Below the pieces are notes generated by a model. It was not told where the DNA came from. It worked only from the letters and a program-made list of their open reading frames with translations, and made no database searches. Below, piece after piece: positions 9,108 through 17,176 of a stretch of DNA of 64,000 bases. The position numbers were made by a program, and so were the translations under genes. Position 1 is the stretch's first letter. Every line of letters starts with the position of its first letter. The DNA is from an uncultured Methanospirillum sp. (lineage in GTDB: Archaea; Halobacteriota; Methanomicrobia; Methanomicrobiales; Methanospirillaceae): assembly GCF_963668475.1 (NCBI RefSeq), contig NZ_OY764544.1:558001-622000 (forward strand), in the 5' to 3' direction.

Positions 9108-9992
9108 TCAGCCTGAACGCCGGATCTTCCATCTGGAATAGATGAAGTATCCGGCAGCAGCAAGGATGATGACGGGGAGCAGTGTCATGATCAGGACCAC
9201 CAACCAGACAACAGTTTCTGTAAATCCTGAAATGGCTTCACTGATTACTGATGAAATTGAATACCCTGTTGACGGGACCGCAGACTCTGGTTCTGAGAGC
9301 CGGATGGTCAGGGTAGAGAAGGCAACCCTGTTGTCCAGGTACTTCATCTTCCCGGTGATCCGGTCGAGTTCAACCTGGATCCGTTCGATCTCACGTTGAA
9401 CTTCAAGAATCTCAGAGACATTGACTGCCTGACCGAGGATCCTGTTATACTGGGCGAGCTGGTTTGTCAGAGCAGTCTTCTGGGCATCAAGATCGACATA
9501 CTCTTCGGTGACATCCTGGGCTGTGACACTACTGGTGATAACTTTACCAAGACTCTGTATGGCTTTCAGAGTCTCCTCAAACTTTGCTGAAGGAACGCGA
9601 ACGGTCACAACACCGGAGTACCGGTCCTCGCGTCCTGCTGAAACTGATGAAGACTGAATAGCACCATCAAAAGAAGAAGCAATCTCTCTGACAGACTCCG
9701 CGGCCTTCCTGACATCAGGAACCTGTAGGGAGAGATCTGCCGTATTGATGATCTTCTGTTCTGATGGTGAGAGCGATCCTGATGGTGTTGCAACCGGATT
9801 TGTTCCACCAGCCATCCGTTTTTCTGCCATAGCCGGAGCAGGAGCGGCTGCCTCCTGAGCTGAGCCGTAGGTATCCATGGTATTGGATCCTGAAAAAACA
9901 GAATCAGATGACTTTTCTAGTGCTGTGCATCCGGAGACCAGAATCAACAAACAGAGCAGCAGTGAGAGAAGAGTCTGGGGCAGCATAGGCAA
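9108..9992 (-). CDS. DUF4349 lipoprotein
   Basis: A 294-aa cell-surface protein. The N-terminus is a lipoprotein signal (LLSLLLCLLILVSGC, lipobox LVSG|C), followed by an Ala/Ser/Pro-rich linker, then the DUF4349 body: INTADLSLQVPDVRKAAESVREI, then a predicted coiled coil (QKTALTNQLAQYNRIL to RIQVELDRITGKMKYLDNRVAF), and a C-terminal membrane helix (VVWLVVLIMTLLPVIILAAAGYF) with basic RWKIRR anchor. The family is predicted to be membrane-tethered and extracytoplasmic; function is not known. Confidence 0.88.
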   Translation of the reverse strand: MPMLPQTLLSLLLCLLILVSGCTALEKSSDSVFSGSNTMDTYGSAQEAAAPAPAMAEKRMAGGTNPVATPSGSLSPSEQKIINTADLSLQVPDVRKAAESVREIASSFDGAIQSSSVSAGREDRYSGVVTVRVPSAKFEETLKAIQSLGKVITSSVTAQDVTEEYVDLDAQKTALTNQLAQYNRILGQAVNVSEILEVQREIERIQVELDRITGKMKYLDNRVAFSTLTIRLSEPESAVPSTGYSISSVISEAISGFTETVVWLVVLIMTLLPVIILAAAGYFIYSRWKIRRSG

Positions 9993-10053
9993 TACTCTGC
10001 ATAGGAGGATAAAAGGTAGGTAGGTGGATATTGGGCACGCCTTAGTGCTCGCG

Positions 10054-10500
10054 TTACCTGATCACAATCGTGGAGATCCTGGCATGGGTAACGATGTACG
10101 TACTGACACTGCCAAGCAGAATCCGCTGGCCCAGACCTTTCCCGGTTGAACCTACTGCAATAAGGTCTGCCCCTATCTCATCTGCAGCTTTCAGGATCTC
10201 ACTCCGCGGGTCTCCGAGCTTTACCAGCAGATTGATCGTGATGCCGTGATCGTGGGCGATATTCTTCACCCTCTCGGTCACCATCTCTTTCTCATCTGCG
10301 ATGATCCGATCCCGGATCTCATGAAGCGTTGAGATCCCTTCATACCCGGCTGCTCCCTCAATTGTTGCATATTTAGATGGGGAGATGACATAAATCGCGT
10401 GTAATTCAATATCCTGGGGATTGAGATATTCAATCACCTTCAGAAGTGCGGTGTCTGCTTCAGGTGAACCGTCAACTGCAGTAAGTACTTTCCTGATCAT
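10054..10500 (-). CDS. universal stress protein (UspA family)
   Basis: A 148-aa single-domain Usp. It begins MIRKVLTAVDGSPEADTALL and ends with the nucleotide-binding signature GADLIAVGSTGKGLGQRILLGSVS, so ATP binding is likely. Members bind nucleotides and respond to stress or starvation; the precise role is unassigned. Divergently transcribed from the DedA gene across about 200 bases that should contain both promoters. Confidence 0.93.
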   Translation of the reverse strand: MIRKVLTAVDGSPEADTALLKVIEYLNPQDIELHAIYVISPSKYATIEGAAGYEGISTLHEIRDRIIADEKEMVTERVKNIAHDHGITINLLVKLGDPRSEILKAADEIGADLIAVGSTGKGLGQRILLGSVSTYIVTHARISTIVIR

Positions 10501-10702
10501 GGATGATCTGCATATGTCTTCTCCTGATATTAGCCTGTCTGATTATTACAAGAAAAACCGTCTTCACATCTGCGTTGAGTCTTCGCATTCTGTATGATTC
10601 TCCTATCGGACAGTCGTATGAAACAATGAATCAGACAGACTATTATCACTGAATTTTTCCTGACAAGCGGGAAGCCTCATGAGGAGGTACAGACAATCTC
10701 CT

Positions 10703-11359
10703 ATGAGCATGTCCGTCAATCCTCTCGATCTCTTTCTCAATCTCGATCACTCGCTCTCCCAGATGGCAGGTGAACTTGGACCGCTCATCTACCTTGTCCT
10801 GTTCATAATAATCTTCTGCGAAACCGGGTTTGTGATAACTCCATTCCTTCCTGGCGATTCACTCCTGTTTATTGCAGGAGCCTTAGCAGGATCCGGGGTG
10901 CTTGATCTCCCGACGCTGCTTGTCATCGTTGCAGTAGCTGCCATCCTTGGGGATACTGTTAACTTCTGGATCGGGCGATATGCCGGTGAGAGGATGATGA
11001 CCGGGAGACTCTCAGGATTCGTAAAAGGTGAATGGATTGAGTTCACCAGGGAGTTCTATGCACGATGGGGAGGAGCGACCATCGTGGTGGCACGGTTTGT
11101 ACCTTACATCAGGACCTTTGCCCCGTTCCTCGCTGGAATCGGAAACATGCATTACCGCTGGTTCCTGATCTACAACATAGCAGGCGGAGTTCTCTGGGCA
11201 GGAGGACTTGTGCTCGGAGGGTATATCCTGGGAAACGTTCCGGTTGTTCAGGATAATGTCGGGGTGCTGATGTGGTTTGTCCTGCTGCTCTGCCTCTTTG
11301 CCGTGGGTATGGTTATCAAGATGCTTCTTCAGGGGATCATGCACAGGCGTGATCCATAA
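10703..11359 (+). CDS. DedA family membrane protein
   Basis: A DedA/SNARE-associated domain protein of roughly 218 aa with several membrane helices. Family motifs: FCETGFVITPFLPGDSLLFIAGALA, then FWIGRYAG, the EFYARWGG segment, VARFVPYIRTFAPFLAGIGNM and a C-terminal helix pair. Bacterial and archaeal DedA proteins act in membrane lipid transport and homeostasis. The frame is open from ATG 10679, but GAGGAGGT at 10681-10688 favours ATG 10703 or 10709, although the spacing of 14 bases or more is long. Confidence 0.88.
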   Translation: MSMSVNPLDLFLNLDHSLSQMAGELGPLIYLVLFIIIFCETGFVITPFLPGDSLLFIAGALAGSGVLDLPTLLVIVAVAAILGDTVNFWIGRYAGERMMTGRLSGFVKGEWIEFTREFYARWGGATIVVARFVPYIRTFAPFLAGIGNMHYRWFLIYNIAGGVLWAGGLVLGGYILGNVPVVQDNVGVLMWFVLLLCLFAVGMVIKMLLQGIMHRRDP

Positions 11360-11532
11360 CCATCGTTTGTTACTCATGTCGAGGAAAATTCTATCTTTTG
11401 GAACGCCAACTCTACTCTGGAATCAGGAACAGAGTGAAAATTCAGGTATTCATGATATGGGTGTGATTCAGAACGGCATCTGAAGAAGGTCTCAAGGCAG
11501 TATGTATCATTGCGCGAAACAAGTCAGGGGTC

Positions 11533-12150
11533 TTGAAAGATATTGCCACAGTGTTTGCCGAACACCAGGCAAACATCATCATGATACATCTTGATGCCTG
11601 TGAAGGACAGTGTGATGAAACGAACGAAGAACTCTATGTTGAGTTCGAAGGAGAGATCATCGAGGATCATCTCATCACCAGTCTTCAGAACCTTCCCGGG
11701 GTAAGTGAGGTCATCATTCACCGGTCGTTCGGGGACATATTCGGAAAGCGGGTGATCATCATCGGCGGGGGGGCACAGGTGGCCCAGGTTGCCTTGGGAG
11801 CGGTAAACGAGGCTGACCGGCATAATATCAGGGGTGAGAAGATATCTGTTGATACCATCCCGCTCGTCGGCGAGAAGACACTTGCCCAGGCAGTTGATGC
11901 GGTTTCACGGTTGCCCAGAGCTTCCATGCTTGTCCTTGCCGGTTCCCTGATGGGGGGTGAGGTCTCAAAAGCAGTTGACCGGGTGAGAGCATCAGGAATT
12001 CCGGTGATTGCTCTCAACATGGCAGGAACGGTTGTTGATCATGCAGACCTGGTTGTGACAGATCCGATACAGGCCGGTGTCTTTGCAGTTATGCATGTCT
12101 CGTCAATAGCAGTCTTCAATATATACCGGGTTCAGGGGAGAAAATTTTGA
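11533..12150 (+). CDS. ACT domain protein (DUF5612-like), apparent N-terminal defect
   Basis: The N-terminal part is an ACT regulatory domain (SGVLKDIATVFAEHQANIIMIH), followed by a second domain (GKRVIIIGGGAQVAQVALGAV; MLVLAGSLMGGEVSKAVDRV; TDPIQAGVFAVMHVS) found in conserved methanogen proteins. The only in-frame conventional start is TTG 11533, which cuts the first ACT strand. The ACT strand GLKAVCIIARNK is encoded upstream in the same frame, back to a TGA at 11464, with no start codon. An ATG at 11502 with GAAGGT upstream is one base out of frame. Its stop overlaps the sua5 start. Confidence 0.78.
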   Translation: MKDIATVFAEHQANIIMIHLDACEGQCDETNEELYVEFEGEIIEDHLITSLQNLPGVSEVIIHRSFGDIFGKRVIIIGGGAQVAQVALGAVNEADRHNIRGEKISVDTIPLVGEKTLAQAVDAVSRLPRASMLVLAGSLMGGEVSKAVDRVRASGIPVIALNMAGTVVDHADLVVTDPIQAGVFAVMHVSSIAVFNIYRVQGRKF

Positions 12151-12728
12151 AAGAACAGATAAAAAAAGCCGTTGAAGTCCTCAATAAGGATGGACTGATT
12201 GTATATCCGACCGACACACTCTATGGTCTCGGGGCTGACGCCCTTTCAGAAGAGGCGATTCATAAGGTGTTCGAGGCAAAAGGGCGCGAATACCACAAGC
12301 CACTCTCGATCGCGGTCTGTGATCGTGATATGATCGCAGCCGTCGCCTATGTGGATGAGATTGCAGAAGCGTTTCTTGATGAATTCATGCCAGGGCCGGT
12401 AACGCTGGTTCTGAAAGCCCGGTCTGTGCTTCCATCACTCCTGACCGCGGGAACCAATCTAATCGGGATCAGATACCCGGCACAGGATGTGGCACTTGAG
12501 ATCATCAACAGGTTTGATAGCCCGATAACAGCAACGAGCGCTAACCTTTCGGGAGCACCATCACCGATAACGGTGAACGATGCCCTGGTTCCGCATGATC
12601 TTGCCATTGATGTCGGAGCACTCAGGGGTACCCCGTCAACAGTAGTGGACCTCGTGAACATGGAGATCATTCGTCCGGGTGCAGACATTGAGCGGATAGC
12701 CGCATTACTTGCAGAGTGGCTTGAATGA
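12147..12728 (+). CDS. sua5: threonylcarbamoyl-AMP synthase (Sua5/YrdC)
   Basis: Makes threonylcarbamoyl-AMP for the universal t6A37 tRNA modification. The 193-aa YrdC domain shows GLIVYPTDTLYGLGADA, the KGREYHKPLSI loop, MPGPVTLVLKA, GIRYPAQDVA and the TATSANLSG motif. It corresponds to a YrdC domain without the extra C-terminal Sua5 domain. The TTG start overlaps the upstream stop and its own stop overlaps the next ATG, so 11533-13660 is probably a three-gene operon. Confidence 0.93.
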   Translation: MKEQIKKAVEVLNKDGLIVYPTDTLYGLGADALSEEAIHKVFEAKGREYHKPLSIAVCDRDMIAAVAYVDEIAEAFLDEFMPGPVTLVLKARSVLPSLLTAGTNLIGIRYPAQDVALEIINRFDSPITATSANLSGAPSPITVNDALVPHDLAIDVGALRGTPSTVVDLVNMEIIRPGADIERIAALLAEWLE

Positions 12729-13660
12729 ACTCACGGCCACTTCGAATCCGCGATTTTGTTCGTGATGCAGATAACTGGCTGTATGCAGTTGCAGCTTATG
12801 ATACAGCCGGTGGCGCTGGATGCGTTCTCAGGTATATCCCTGATCAGGCAGGTGAACGGGTTGACCCCACCGGAACACGATACAGGAAGGTCGCGTTTGA
12901 AGAGGCGTATGATCTTATAGAAAAGAAGAAGCCGGAGTACTCGGGCCTTGTTCACCGGATCCCTCTTTCAGACATCACCGAGATCCTCAAACCTGAAGAA
13001 CAATTGGCAGCACTTGCGGCAAGGGACGGGCAGGTACAGCGGTTCAAAGAGATCTTCGCTCTGCCTGATGGCACCTTTGGTGTCACCGGATCACGACTGT
13101 GTGGAATTGCTGATTCCAGTTCAGACATCGACGGTGTTGTGTACGGCAAGTGGTTTTCACATGCACAGGAACGGCTGAGACAAGGGATCGCATCAGGTGA
13201 GATCGAAGACCTTGATGATGCACTCTGGAAGTCGGTGTACAAAAAACGTAATCCGGATCTCGGGTATGATGAGTTCATCCTCCATGAACAGCGGAAATGG
13301 AACCGTGGCCAGATAGATGGTACATATTTCGACCTGCTATATTCCCGGGGATATGATGATCTGCCAGGTTTTGTCATGCGTAAAGGGGAGGTTCTTGGTA
13401 CCACAACCATTGAGGCAACAGTCACCGATGACACATTTGCGTATGACAGCCCGTCAATCTTTGAAGTATCTCACCCGGAGATCACTCGTGTGTTATCTTT
13501 TACCCATACCTACACCGGTCAGGCGAAAAAGGGTGAGAGGATAGAGGCCCAGGGTATCGTGGAGAAGCACGGTGATCAGAAGTGGCTGATCGTGGGAACC
13601 ACCCGGGAAGCAAAGGGAGAATTCATCAGGTCACTCTCACTTCTTGAAGAGAATACTTGA
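12725..13660 (+). CDS. nucleotidyltransferase domain protein (annotated elsewhere as DNA polymerase beta-like)
   Basis: A 311-aa protein with a central minimal nucleotidyltransferase motif: FGVTGSRLCGIADSSSDIDGVVYG, where GSR and the SDID aspartates are the expected nucleotide/metal ligands. The N-terminal 100 residues (IRDFVRDADNWLYAVAAYD) and the C-terminal ITRVLSFTHTYTGQAKKGERIEAQGIVE region are conserved in archaeal proteins of unknown substrate. Four-base overlap with sua5 suggests translational coupling. Its last 24 bases overlap the 3' end of the convergent Cas4-like gene. Confidence 0.8.
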   Translation: MNSRPLRIRDFVRDADNWLYAVAAYDTAGGAGCVLRYIPDQAGERVDPTGTRYRKVAFEEAYDLIEKKKPEYSGLVHRIPLSDITEILKPEEQLAALAARDGQVQRFKEIFALPDGTFGVTGSRLCGIADSSSDIDGVVYGKWFSHAQERLRQGIASGEIEDLDDALWKSVYKKRNPDLGYDEFILHEQRKWNRGQIDGTYFDLLYSRGYDDLPGFVMRKGEVLGTTTIEATVTDDTFAYDSPSIFEVSHPEITRVLSFTHTYTGQAKKGERIEAQGIVEKHGDQKWLIVGTTREAKGEFIRSLSLLEENT

Positions 13661-14335
13661 CAGAGTCCTGGGCTTGTCCTGGTTGCACTGATTCGTATAC
13701 AGACAATTTTTACACGGGGCATGCACCGGCTTTTCCGGAAGATCGCCCTTCAACACTTTTTGGGCCATTCGTAAACCCTGCAGCATTCTCCGCCGGTCTC
13801 GCGGCTGTGGTTCGCAGTACCTGACTATCCCGTCAGGAATATACTCGATGTATCCTCCGGCTATGTCAAGGCCTGCCGACTCCTTCAGGCAGAGAAGGCA
13901 TGCTGCAAGCCTGACCCGGTCATCTGACCAGCACCCGAACTCCGGAGCACTGGAGTTTCGGACGATTGAAATAATCTTTTTTGATGAATCATACTTGTCA
14001 ACAAGACCGTAGATCCCGTACCGGTCAGAGTTCACCGGGATATCACAGTCTGTGTAATTGATCCGGGGTGTGTGAGAGTTCATCTCCAGGCATAGTGAAA
14101 GGTATTCTCTCAGGTCTGGATGGACTCCGGGATCAATCAGACAGATCTCGTCCCAGAGACTATCTTCATCAGGTGCCTGATCTCTGCAGAGTGAGACCTG
14201 TTTGCAGATTATGTATCTTCCAGATGCCTGGACTATATCATGTCTTGAAAAAAAGAACCTTCGTGGACACCGGTATGCCTGGATGAGAGATGAGATCGGG
14301 ATCGCATCTCCGGTTTTATTGTTCGATTCGGTCAA
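13637..14335 (-). CDS. stand-alone Cas4-like (DUF83) protein with degenerate nuclease motif
   Basis: The 232-aa protein has the Cas4 iron-sulfur layout: one Cys in AYRCPRRFFF near the N-terminus and a C-terminal triad (CKNCLYTNQC). The nuclease core region YGLVDKYD is present, with the Asp of the PD-(D/E)XK fold, but the following strand reads IISIVRNSSAPEFG where active Cas4 proteins have an E-x-K pair. WSDDRVRLAACLLCL resembles the helix that follows. No cas gene or repeat array is in the window. Either a structural or binding role or a diverged active site is possible. Confidence 0.72.
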   Translation of the reverse strand: MTESNNKTGDAIPISSLIQAYRCPRRFFFSRHDIVQASGRYIICKQVSLCRDQAPDEDSLWDEICLIDPGVHPDLREYLSLCLEMNSHTPRINYTDCDIPVNSDRYGIYGLVDKYDSSKKIISIVRNSSAPEFGCWSDDRVRLAACLLCLKESAGLDIAGGYIEYIPDGIVRYCEPQPRDRRRMLQGLRMAQKVLKGDLPEKPVHAPCKNCLYTNQCNQDKPRTLSSILFKK

Positions 14336-14365
14336 TTTAATGCAGATCCCATATAAGATGTAGGT

Positions 14366-14656
14366 ATGACCTCAAATGAGATTCAGGTGACTATTCCCCC
14401 GAACCTGGAGCCCGTATACAGTAATATGATCCAGATCGCTTATAAAGAGGATGAGTTTACGTTCATGTTCCTTCACCAGATTCCGGGAATTAACCAGGCA
14501 CGGGGCAAAGCAGTGGTCAGCATCTCTCCGACCCATGCAAAGAACCTGCTTCAGGTACTTCAGCGAACTGTTGGAGAATACGAGCAGAAGTTCCGGCCAC
14601 TTGAGGCATCACAGGAAAAGGCACAGAACGTAACTTCAATGACCGGGTACTCGTAA
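14366..14656 (+). CDS. DUF3467 family protein
   Basis: A 96-aa protein matching DUF3467: VTIPPNLEPVYSNMIQIAYKEDEFTFMFLHQIPG, then AKAVVSISPTHAKNLLQVL-like helix and a short polar tail. The family is small and soluble, with no established function. It is divergent from the Cas4-like gene (30 bases between starts) and precedes tRNA-Thr. Confidence 0.85.
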   Translation: MTSNEIQVTIPPNLEPVYSNMIQIAYKEDEFTFMFLHQIPGINQARGKAVVSISPTHAKNLLQVLQRTVGEYEQKFRPLEASQEKAQNVTSMTGYS

Positions 14657-14707
14657 AAATAATCTAACGATTTTTTTTTATGTCTGGAGATGGACATATA
14701 TAGGCAC

Positions 14708-14779
14708 GCCGTTGTGGCTTAGCGGTATAGCGGCTGATTCGTAATCAGCAGGTCGAGGGTTCAAGTCCCTCCAGCGGCT
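14708..14779 (+). tRNA. tRNA-Thr (anticodon CGT)
   Basis: A complete cloverleaf can be folded. Acceptor GCCGTTG pairs with CAGCGGC at 14772-14778 (one G-U). The anticodon arm is GCTGA/TCAGC around the loop TTCGTAA, giving anticodon CGT for ACG codons. The T arm is GAGGG/CCCTC around TTCAAGT at 14760-14766. No CCA is encoded and no intron is visible. A short T run follows. The accessory region begins right after its 3' end, a common integration position, but I found no duplicated tRNA 3' end downstream. Confidence 0.95.
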
Positions 14780-15122
14780 TTTAAAAAATAATTTATTAAG
14801 CCCAACTAGAAAATGAGAGAAATGGGCTTCATTTTTCATCACTTTGTAATCATTTATTCTTTTCTCTGATTGTCGATGGTTTTTTCACTACTTCCAAAAA
14901 AGACCTTCTCGTATCGGGCTGATATTACACGGTTAAAAAGAAGAAATAGATCGGGCCTGTTCGTTCTAATATGTGAATGGTTTTGTTAGGAATTATTCAT
15001 CAGGTTCTCAAATTTGCCATGAGTATCATTTTCATCTTTCTTTGGTGGATTTCAGAGAACTGACCTTTCACCATACCGATCAGACTTCCGATCTTATCAT
15101 AACTCATTCCAGTTTTTTGTAG
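14780..15122. other. gene-poor stretch at the start of the accessory region
   Basis: No gene can be supported here. A minus-strand frame (15000-15296) is open, but its right half lies over the better-supported exonuclease remnant on the plus strand. The plus frame of that remnant is closed by TAG at 15120-15122, and its upstream codons no longer resemble an exonuclease. Confidence 0.5.
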
Positions 15123-15551
15123 AGCATCCATGCTAGAGCGGCATGCAGACAACAGCGGCCTACCGTTGAGCATGCAGGATATCTCTGCATTGCTGCAACT
15201 GAAGAAGATGCCGATCTCCTGGTTGGTCATAATCTGCAGTATGACCGGAATATTATCAGAACAGAGTGCATGAAAGCTAAAATTAACAGTAATCAACTAT
15301 CGAAGCCTCAATTCTGCATAATGGTGAACTCTACAACCTTTTGTCAATTATCACGAGGTATCGGTAGAGGCTTCAAATTTCCCAAACTAGCAGAGGCATA
15401 CAAAATTATTGTGAGAGCGGATCTTATCGACTGCCACGATGCTCTTGTAGATACCGAAGCTTGTAAGGAGATCTTCTTTTCCGGGATAGATCAGGGAATC
15501 TGGCGGTATGCAGATGAGGATTCTATCTGCACTATGGAGGTTCTCCGGTAA
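15123..15551 (+). pseudogene. truncated DnaQ/RNase T-type 3'-5' exonuclease
   Basis: Plus-strand frame carrying the ExoII motif LVGHNLQYDRNIIRTE and the ExoIII region HDALVDTEAC, with GFKFPKLAEAY between them. It resembles the intact paralogue at 45856-46539 (VAHNLSYDIRILLTE; GFKWPSLSGLH; AHRALDDARTC). The upstream ExoI half with the DxE pair is missing: the frame is closed by TAG at 15120 directly before SIHARAACRQQRP, the equivalent of the family's IHGI segment. The first ATG is at 15270, which would remove the ExoII motif. It is therefore probably a non-functional remnant. Confidence 0.72.
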
Positions 15552-15697
15552 TGGCCACTCGGATCATTATCGTTGAAAAATGTAAAACCTGCCCGTTTGT
15601 TATGATTGGAAGATTTGGTTTTTACTGCGATAAATACCACTTTCCGATACCTGATCCGCTGAATATCCCTGATACCTGTGAATTGTCCAAAGAATGA
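15551..15697 (+). CDS. 48-aa Cys-containing small protein
   Basis: ATG at 15551 overlaps the stop of the exonuclease remnant by one base, with GGAGGT about nine bases upstream. The product starts MATRIIIVEKCKTCPF and has four cysteines at positions 11, 14, 26 and 43, as in a small metal-binding knuckle. I do not recognise the family. The coupling to the exonuclease remnant suggests both came in with the same accessory segment. Confidence 0.5.
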   Translation: MATRIIIVEKCKTCPFVMIGRFGFYCDKYHFPIPDPLNIPDTCELSKE

Positions 15698-15710
15698 ATG
15701 AGTGGAGGGA

Positions 15711-15733
15711 GGGCCGGAGCGGAGCGACGGCCC
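15711..15733. repeat. GC-rich hairpin between small genes
   Basis: GGGCCG at 15711-15716 pairs with CGGCCC at 15728-15733 around an 11-base loop. It lies between the 48-aa gene and the glutaredoxin-like gene. It might act as an RNA processing or attenuation site; no T run follows, so a terminator is less likely. Confidence 0.4.
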
Positions 15734-15751
15734 GACTTGCATAGGTAAATT

Positions 15752-16015
15752 ATGAATCAGATTATTGTCTACACAATGAAAACCTGCCCGAACTGCGACA
15801 AACTGAAAGCGACACTGAAAGGGCTTTGTATAGATTTTGAAGAGAAGGACCTGGAAACGAAAGAATCGATTATTGATCTCCGGGTTCTCGGGTGTTTCCC
15901 TCAAGAGGATCCGGTTCTCCGGTTTGGTCGGACCTGTTATGAATCACCGAAATTATTTGGGGATGACGGAACAGTGAGCCGGCATATTATTCATGAGATC
16001 TCCGGGAAGGTGTGA
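15752..16015 (+). CDS. glutaredoxin-like protein
   Basis: An 87-aa thioredoxin-fold protein: MNQIIVYTMKTCPNCDKLKATLKG, with the redox motif CPNC at residues 12-15. The DLETKESIIDLRVLG segment fits the second helix and the C-terminus FGDDGTVSRHIIHEI is compatible with the last strand and helix. The family's cis-Pro is represented by ESPKLF. AGGTAAATT precedes the ATG. Two other glutaredoxin/thioredoxin-like genes sit at 46.6-47.8 kb; this copy is inside the accessory region. Confidence 0.8.
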   Translation: MNQIIVYTMKTCPNCDKLKATLKGLCIDFEEKDLETKESIIDLRVLGCFPQEDPVLRFGRTCYESPKLFGDDGTVSRHIIHEISGKV

Positions 16016-16058
16016 TTTTTTCAGATCTATTCTTTCCGATCTCCCCCTGGAGAAGATC

Positions 16059-16430
16059 ATGGTCTGGTACTATGAGACGTTTAAAAAAGTGGGGAGATTA
16101 CGGATCGTTAGGGATTGTGTTCTGATAGAAATTGATGGTGTGGGCACACATGATATCACAGTATCAGATGTGGTAAATATCATTTCGAATGCTGTAGAAC
16201 TTCCACTCGATCCGGTGAATTTGCAAGAGGGAATCAGTAGTCTTTCTGTACGTCAACTCGCGATTAAATTTTATATCCCGGTTGGAGGACAGATGTATTG
16301 TGCTATTGTTCGGCAGGTACTGAACATTATTGCGAGTCCGGGGAAGAAGACGGCGTTATGGGTCCCGGTGGATTGGAGAGGTCCATATGCCATATCCCGG
16401 CTACCTTACCTCGGAACAAAGAATATGTAA
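16059..16430 (+). CDS. hypothetical protein
   Basis: A 123-aa protein if read from ATG 16059, which has GGAGAAG directly upstream; the frame is open from 15993 but that part overlaps the glutaredoxin gene. The first half is beta-rich (RLRIVRDCVLIEIDGVGTHDITVSDVV). The second contains QLAIKFYIPVGGQMYCAIVRQV. No family recognised. It ends 22 bases before the VapB-like gene. Confidence 0.55.
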   Translation: MVWYYETFKKVGRLRIVRDCVLIEIDGVGTHDITVSDVVNIISNAVELPLDPVNLQEGISSLSVRQLAIKFYIPVGGQMYCAIVRQVLNIIASPGKKTALWVPVDWRGPYAISRLPYLGTKNM

Positions 16431-16452
16431 TAACGCATACTATTAGAATCAC

Positions 16453-16695
16453 ATGGATAGTGTCGTTATTTCTAAAGATGGAACTATCAAAATACCTGAT
16501 AAAATAATGCAGGAGTTCGGTATCCATAGCGGAGATAACTTCCAGATCTCAAATGAGAAGGGAACGATCACACTAAAACCAATCTACCGTCTGAAAAATT
16601 TAAAAGGGGCGTTTCCTTTAAAAAAATGGAAAGATGAGTTAAAAGATTTGAGAGAAGGATGGAGCAGTAGAACTGATGATCCCTCTTCTGTTTGA
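16453..16695 (+). CDS. vapB: AbrB/MazE-type antitoxin (VapB-like)
   Basis: An 80-aa protein whose N-terminal half is a swapped-hairpin AbrB domain: VVISKDGTIKIPDKIMQEFGIHSGDNFQISNEKGTITLKPI. The C-terminal tail (PLKKWKDELKDLREGWSS) is the usual toxin-neutralizing helix. It overlaps the downstream PIN gene by 20 bases, the normal antitoxin-first order. Such antitoxins bind DNA with the toxin and repress their own operon. Confidence 0.85.
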   Translation: MDSVVISKDGTIKIPDKIMQEFGIHSGDNFQISNEKGTITLKPIYRLKNLKGAFPLKKWKDELKDLREGWSSRTDDPSSV

Positions 16696-17068
16696 TACTC
16701 ACGCTCTGCTCACTTTTTTTAACGATGAAAATAATTCTGATATCATCGGCTCATATCTGGAAGAAGTAGATGATCGAGCACGGAAGGGATATATCTCTAC
16801 AATTACCATTTCCGAATTGAGTTATCTGTATATTCGCAATGATATGAAACGCGAAGGTGAAGCGTGTATTCATGCATTGCTCAATACTGCCCTGGAGGTT
16901 GTCCCGGTGGATGTTAATATTGCAATCTCTGCAGGAAATCTTAAAAAGCGAAAGATATCACTCGCAGATGCAATAATTGCAGCCACTGCCGTTCAGGTCC
17001 AGGCAACCGTTGTCACAAATGATACCCATTTTGATGAACTTGGAGTGCCCAGGATTGAGTACCTCTGA
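16676..17068 (+). CDS. vapC: PIN-domain toxin (VapC-like)
   Basis: A 130-aa PIN ribonuclease: LLFDTHALLTFF contains the first catalytic Asp, TISELSYLYI the conserved Glu, ISLADAIIAATAVQ the second Asp, and VVTNDTHFDELG the last Asp. All four acidic positions are retained, so the toxin is probably active. GGATGGAG lies just upstream of the ATG inside the antitoxin gene. VapC toxins usually cleave tRNA or rRNA. With the upstream gene this is a complete module. Confidence 0.88.
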   Translation: MIPLLFDTHALLTFFNDENNSDIIGSYLEEVDDRARKGYISTITISELSYLYIRNDMKREGEACIHALLNTALEVVPVDVNIAISAGNLKKRKISLADAIIAATAVQVQATVVTNDTHFDELGVPRIEYL

Positions 17069-17111
17069 TCATATTATTCACTAAATTATACCTGAAATTT
17101 CTTGAGGATAT

Positions 17112-17173
17112 AAACCCCAACGGTGCCCCGTTGGGGGGCCCAGGTAGGACCGGTGAAAAGGACTTTTTCATGC
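17112..17173 (+). repeat. dispersed hairpin repeat, copy A
   Basis: CCCCAACGG (17115-17123), loop TGCC, CCGTTGGGG (17128-17136), then GGCCCAGGTAGGACCGGTG and AAAAGGACTTTTTCATGC. Copies B (35472-35535) and C (38443-38482, opposite strand, shortened) share the hairpin and the AAAAGGACTTTTTCA tail. This copy lies between vapC and the HicB-like gene and ends only a few bases before the latter's ATG. Confidence 0.85.
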
Positions 17174-17176
17174 AAA

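Noticed and set aside
13637..14335. CRISPR-Cas locus
   Set aside because: A single Cas4-like gene without other cas genes or any spaced repeats; the dispersed hairpin repeat is not a CRISPR array.
15000..15296. Minus-strand 98-codon ORF
   Set aside because: It overlaps the plus-strand exonuclease remnant, whose motifs are recognisable; the minus frame shows no family pattern.
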